Assembly: GCF_012932565.1 (NCBI RefSeq)
Contig: NZ_JABBYJ010000002.1
Location: forward strand, 186,001 to 250,000
DNA length: 64,000 nucleotides
Direction: 5' to 3'
Source: Sneathiella limimaris
Lineage (GTDB): Bacteria; Pseudomonadota; Alphaproteobacteria; Sneathiellales; Sneathiellaceae
The translations under genes and the position numbers were made by a program. How positions within the stretch are numbered: position 1 is the first letter of the stretch; each line of letters opens with the position of its first letter. The notes beneath the pieces are model-generated. The model worked only from the letters and a program-made list of their open reading frames with translations. It was not told the origin of the DNA and did no database searches. Positions 61,026 to 64,000 of the stretch are shown piece after piece.

Positions 61026-61964
61026 TTACTTCAGAGGTAATTGTGACAATGACCTCATCAAATTATCCCACCAATCGATCACATTTGGCAGATTGAGGCC
61101 TTTAATGAAATAATCGATCGTCGTCTGTCGAAAATAGGGATCCTTGTTGTTCCATTCTTCGTGATACTCAAGAAACTTTAAGAGCACATCTTTTGTCAGA
61201 GAGCGATCCACCTTTTTAATCACTTCCCGCCCAAAAGCATCATTGAAGCAGGCGACGTGGACTTTCTTGTACAGATTATGCTCTTTGATCCGGTAAGATA
61301 TAAACTCTCCGACCACTCCTAGCGTTCGTTTTTGGGAAGCTATTGTAGAGGGGTAACCGATGGTATAATCCCCACGCCCCTTTTCAAGCATATCGAGATT
61401 TATGAAATTATGATGGATACTATGTTCAACCAGATTAGGGTCCCCTAAATGTGGCTTAAGGTATTGATACAATACAGGATATCTGGATTGGCTAGCTGCT
61501 TTATTAAAATCCACTTTTACCAGTAATAATTTCAGGTTCCTTTGTTTGAGAAGCTCCTCAATAGAAAGCACTGTTCCTTGCGGGCCAAACCTTTGCTCAT
61601 ACTTCTTGTTAAAAATTAAAATATGAGGTGGCGTAAAAGTATAAGCTTTGGAATAAGCGAGCAGTTCAGGATAAAAACCGCCCCAAAGGTGAGCTGTGCA
61701 AGTTCCAGGAACACGGGCCTGCAGGCTCCATCTTGGTACATTTACAGCCAAAATACTGTGCTGATATTCAGGAAGCTGTTGAATAAAAAATTGCAGAAAT
61801 TTATCAGCATAACCCTGCCCCTGATACGGGCCACTTGAGACAAACTCTGGCGGGAGATCCCATATAAACCAAGTAATCCGCTTCTTCGCGGTATCGGCAC
61901 GACTTTCCTGATAAAGCCCCACCACCGACATCAACAGGATCAATATATATGCCAAAAATTTCAT
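61026..61964 (-). CDS. Periplasmic binding-fold protein, TIGR02285-like
   Basis: 312 residues. Signal peptide to about residue 23 (ILILLMSVVGLYQESRA-D). The mature part resembles family-3 extracellular solute-binding proteins and especially TIGR02285: ITWFIWDLPPEFVSSGPYQG and GYADKFLQFF, then CTAHLWGGFYPELLAYS and ISYRIKEHNLYKKVHVACF. Such proteins are not coupled to a permease in this window; relatives precede c-di-GMP or sensor genes in other genomes. A single gene between the XRE regulator and the small membrane protein. Confidence 0.75.
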   Translation of the reverse strand: MKFLAYILILLMSVVGLYQESRADTAKKRITWFIWDLPPEFVSSGPYQGQGYADKFLQFFIQQLPEYQHSILAVNVPRWSLQARVPGTCTAHLWGGFYPELLAYSKAYTFTPPHILIFNKKYEQRFGPQGTVLSIEELLKQRNLKLLLVKVDFNKAASQSRYPVLYQYLKPHLGDPNLVEHSIHHNFINLDMLEKGRGDYTIGYPSTIASQKRTLGVVGEFISYRIKEHNLYKKVHVACFNDAFGREVIKKVDRSLTKDVLLKFLEYHEEWNNKDPYFRQTTIDYFIKGLNLPNVIDWWDNLMRSLSQLPLK

Positions 61965-62106
61965 ACAAAAAAATTAGCACACTCCAATTGAAGTGACTAG
62001 AAAAGACGACTTTCGATCAATCTTACCTGCCGGGTAATTGCGTGCCTTACCTTAAAAGGCCCATGATCTCCTCATTCTGATAACCCAGGAGAAGGAGAAA
62101 TCGGAA

Positions 62107-62517
62107 ATGACATCTAACACTACTCACTTTTTAAAAAAGGCACTCCTCGCTGATGCGAGCTTTGCTTGCGCAAGTGGACTAATCTGCATCTTTGCAAGCA
62201 GCCCACTAACTACTTTAATGGGGCTAACGGAACCGCTTTACCTCACCATACTCGGAATTGTGCTTGTTCTGTATTCCTTTGATATCGCGATTGTGGCGCT
62301 AAAATTCACAACCAAAACAATCTTCACCAAAATCTATTTTGCAGCTGATATCGCCTGGATTATCGGATCAGCCATTCTTGCAATTGGCTTTGCTGAATTG
62401 TTTAGCACAGCGGGACTAGTCCTCATTGACCTTGCGGCCATTGCTGTCGCCGGATTTGCCTACAGCAAATATGTAGGTCTGAAAAAGCTGTCTACATCCA
62501 GCTTCCAGCATGCTTGA
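62107..62517 (+). CDS. Small four-helix membrane protein of unknown function
   Basis: 136 residues. Four membrane helices: about 15-37 (ADASFACASGLICIFASSP), 42-66 (LYLTILGIVLVLYSFDIAIV), 72-97 and 101-125 (VLIDLAAIAVAGFAYSKYVG). GGAGAAGGAG lies 10 bases before the ATG at 62107. No family I can name with confidence. It is flanked by the binding protein and the GST gene, both on the other strand, and is probably monocistronic. Confidence 0.65.
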   Translation: MTSNTTHFLKKALLADASFACASGLICIFASSPLTTLMGLTEPLYLTILGIVLVLYSFDIAIVALKFTTKTIFTKIYFAADIAWIIGSAILAIGFAELFSTAGLVLIDLAAIAVAGFAYSKYVGLKKLSTSSFQHA

Positions 62518-62560
62518 AGATAAAGCTACCCGCGAGCGTATATACCCGCGGGTAGTATTT

Positions 62561-63217
62561 TTAAGCAGGAATAAGAGTACTGATATAAGAGTTTTTGTTT
62601 TCCAGAAATTTTCGAAGTAACTGCGGATATTCTGGTGAAACGGCGGATTTCACGGATGAGCGATTTGCGACGACATTTCGCCAGTTGGAAACCCTGTTCG
62701 CACCCTCCATAAGATGAAAATCACCAATCTCTTCAAACACATCAAGATACCTAAAAATAGTCGCCCAGACGCCGTCAATAAGCTGAAAACTCCCCCCACC
62801 AAAAAAGGGCCCCTTGATCTGCTGATCGATCTGTAAGAACCGTTTATGAAGGGCGGTCCTTTTATCTTCAAAACTTTGTTGATCCGGTGCTGAATAAAAG
62901 CCACCTATGGCATTCAGTGTTGCTGAGCCAAATTCTATCCATGATTTATGTCGTGCCTTTTCAAGTGGATCCGATGGGTACAAGCTTTCAGGTGTAACCT
63001 CATCTAGATAATCGGCAATCACCTGACTTTCGAATAGCACTTGATCATCCACCAAAAGCAATGGAACCTTTCCAAGTGGAGACAATTTCAAAAACCATTG
63101 CGGTTTGTTTGAAAGGTCCACATATCGCCGGACAAAAGGTATTTTCTTCTCTTCAAGTACGATAGCTGCCCGTTGAACATAGGGGCAAAGTGAATGGCTA
63201 ATGAGTTCATATGTCAT
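62561..63217 (-). CDS. Glutathione S-transferase (omega/SspA-like)
   Basis: 218 residues. The thioredoxin-like N-terminus MTYELISHSLCPYVQRAAIV has Cys-Pro in place of the Ser/Tyr, as in omega and bacterial Cys-type transferases; LSPLGKVPLLLVDDQVLFES contains the cis-Pro and Glu-Ser glutathione site. The C-domain contains QLIDGVWATIFRYLDVFEEI. Members reduce disulfides or glutathionyl substrates. The ATG at 63217 gives the family length; an upstream extension would cover the operators. It is divergent from a MarR gene, which probably represses it. Confidence 0.88.
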   Translation of the reverse strand: MTYELISHSLCPYVQRAAIVLEEKKIPFVRRYVDLSNKPQWFLKLSPLGKVPLLLVDDQVLFESQVIADYLDEVTPESLYPSDPLEKARHKSWIEFGSATLNAIGGFYSAPDQQSFEDKRTALHKRFLQIDQQIKGPFFGGGSFQLIDGVWATIFRYLDVFEEIGDFHLMEGANRVSNWRNVVANRSSVKSAVSPEYPQLLRKFLENKNSYISTLIPA

Positions 63218-63234
63218 TTGGCTGCTCCATTTAT

Positions 63235-63293
63235 ATGCATTTGCATGTAAATATAGATTTCCAAATTGAATTTCAATGCATTTGCATGTAAAT
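63235..63293. promoter_or_regulatory. Duplicated MarR operator between GST and MarR genes
   Basis: The 18-mer ATGCATTTGCATGTAAAT occurs exactly at 63235-63252 and again at 63276-63293, 41 bases apart, which is close to four helical turns. It contains the near-palindrome ATTTGCATGTAAAT. The pair fills the 83-bp gap between the two start codons, so a bound MarR dimer would block both promoters. Confidence 0.75.
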
Positions 63294-63300
63294 TTCATTT

Positions 63301-63741
63301 ATGACGTCAACGAACCCTAAAATTGTCCAGGCTTGGACACACCTTATGCGAACGTCGCAGGTACTTCAGACCAAGATCGAAACCGCTCTGAAGGAGCAAG
63401 GGTTTCCGTCTTTGAACTGGTATGATGTTCTCTGGGAAGCAGAACAGGCTGACGACAAAGGTCTTCGCTTATTTGAACTGGAGCAACGCCTACTGCTAAA
63501 ACAGTATGGTGTTTCACGACTTGTCGAACGACTTGAAAATGCGGGCCTACTCAGTCGACAAAAAAGTGATGAAGATGGGCGCGGCTATAGAATCTTTATT
63601 ACGAAAGAAGGCAGAAACCTCCGTCGGCAAATGTGGTCTGTATATGGTACAGCACTGGACGCTGAACTGGGCGGATACTTGACTGATCAAGAAGCTGAAC
63701 AACTAAGCGGGCTTCTAGGAAAGCTATTGTCCAACAAATAA
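63301..63741 (+). CDS. MarR-family transcriptional regulator
   Basis: 146 residues. The winged helix-turn-helix lies at about 40-105: LNWYDVLWEAEQADDKGLRL, FELEQRLLLKQYGVSRLVER and LENAGLLSRQKSDEDGRGYR with the wing, flanked by dimerisation helices. The ATG at 63301 lies 8 bases after the second operator copy. MarR proteins with GST neighbours usually sense electrophiles or oxidants and derepress the transferase. Confidence 0.9.
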   Translation: MTSTNPKIVQAWTHLMRTSQVLQTKIETALKEQGFPSLNWYDVLWEAEQADDKGLRLFELEQRLLLKQYGVSRLVERLENAGLLSRQKSDEDGRGYRIFITKEGRNLRRQMWSVYGTALDAELGGYLTDQEAEQLSGLLGKLLSNK

Positions 63742-63810
63742 AGGCTAGTTATCCCTACACTCCTCCCTATTATATAAAATTAGATAAAACTAATGGGGGA
63801 GTTTTTTTTG

Positions 63811-64000
63811 ATGACCATTACACCGGATTTCATACTTCAAATCTGCTATTATGGCCTGATCGCTTTTGGCATCTTCTGCGCCGTAGTCGCAATCGCTTGT
63901 TGGGTGACCTTTCGGGGACATAATCTCAGTGGCGATAGTCTCTCAAACATCATTGCCCAGACAGAGATCCCTAAACTGGCCACAATTATTCTGATCATCG
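63811..64000 (+). CDS. N-terminal part of a membrane protein (cut by window edge)
   Basis: The ATG at 63811 is preceded by GGGGGAG at 8-9 bases. The frame is open to the window end: MTITPDFILQICYYGLIAFG, then IFCAVVAIACWVTFRG, and a second hydrophobic stretch KLATIILII at the edge. One membrane helix at about 8-32 and the start of another are seen. I do not recognise the family from 63 residues. Confidence 0.6.
   Translation, partial: MTITPDFILQICYYGLIAFGIFCAVVAIACWVTFRGHNLSGDSLSNIIAQTEIPKLATIILII

Overview
The window looks like chromosome of a free-living, probably marine, alphaproteobacterium. The evidence is a C4-pathway 5-aminolevulinate synthase (hemA), a COQ9-family ubiquinone gene, a neighbourhood of pdxH, a dnaJ-like gene, fabI and aroC, a class Ia ribonucleotide reductase with NrdR-like boxes, purE-purK near rpsU and peptide deformylase, two DUF465 proteins, and moderate GC. 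A Sneathiella/Kiloniella/Emcibacter-like lineage is a guess from gene content. No rRNA, tRNA or CRISPR array was seen.

Layout. 1-8.5 kb: the 5' end of metG (cut by the window edge), a VPLPA-CTERM secreted protein, and an accessory block of small-molecule enzymes (epimerase-like SDR, atypical SDR plus cupin, TauD/TfdA dioxygenase, O-methyltransferase, GNAT, homocysteine S-methyltransferase) with LysR and TetR regulators. 9.2-12.5 kb: a TRAP-type solute-binding lipoprotein without a permease, next to a hybrid histidine kinase. 12.6-18.7 kb: two tandem, integrase-less genomic islands inserted in the 5' end of dusA. Three copies of the dusA 5' end mark their borders, and the left end of each island carries recombinase-arm-like repeats with identical geometry. 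18.6-31.5 kb: intact dusA, a DoxX/LysR pair, aroC, fabI, a J-domain protein, Sel1 and 17-kDa-antigen envelope proteins, pdxH, a cation diffusion facilitator, an APH-kinase fusion and a universal stress protein. 31.6-49 kb: hemA, tsaC and a long stretch of acyl-CoA metabolism (two acyl-CoA dehydrogenases, crotonase, MBL hydrolase, thiolase-like protein with DUF35 partner, MaoC hydratase, CitE-like lyase, SDR), with an EAL protein and two GST-fold enzymes. 49-59.2 kb: nrdB and nrdA, DUF465, ubiX, TIGR02444, GGDEF, purE-purK, a halohydrin-dehalogenase-like SDR, coq9, def and rpsU. 59.2-64 kb: alpha/beta hydrolase, XRE regulator, a periplasmic binding-type protein, a small membrane protein, and a divergent GST/MarR pair with duplicated operators.

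The most notable items are the double dusA island with its replaced gene 5' ends, an SDR (56731-57462) that matches both diagnostic halohydrin dehalogenase motifs, a repeated gene tail preceding two unrelated genes inside the second island, and several regulator-target pairs with visible palindromic operators. Several genes start inside longer open frames. Those starts were chosen from Shine-Dalgarno-like sequences and family lengths.
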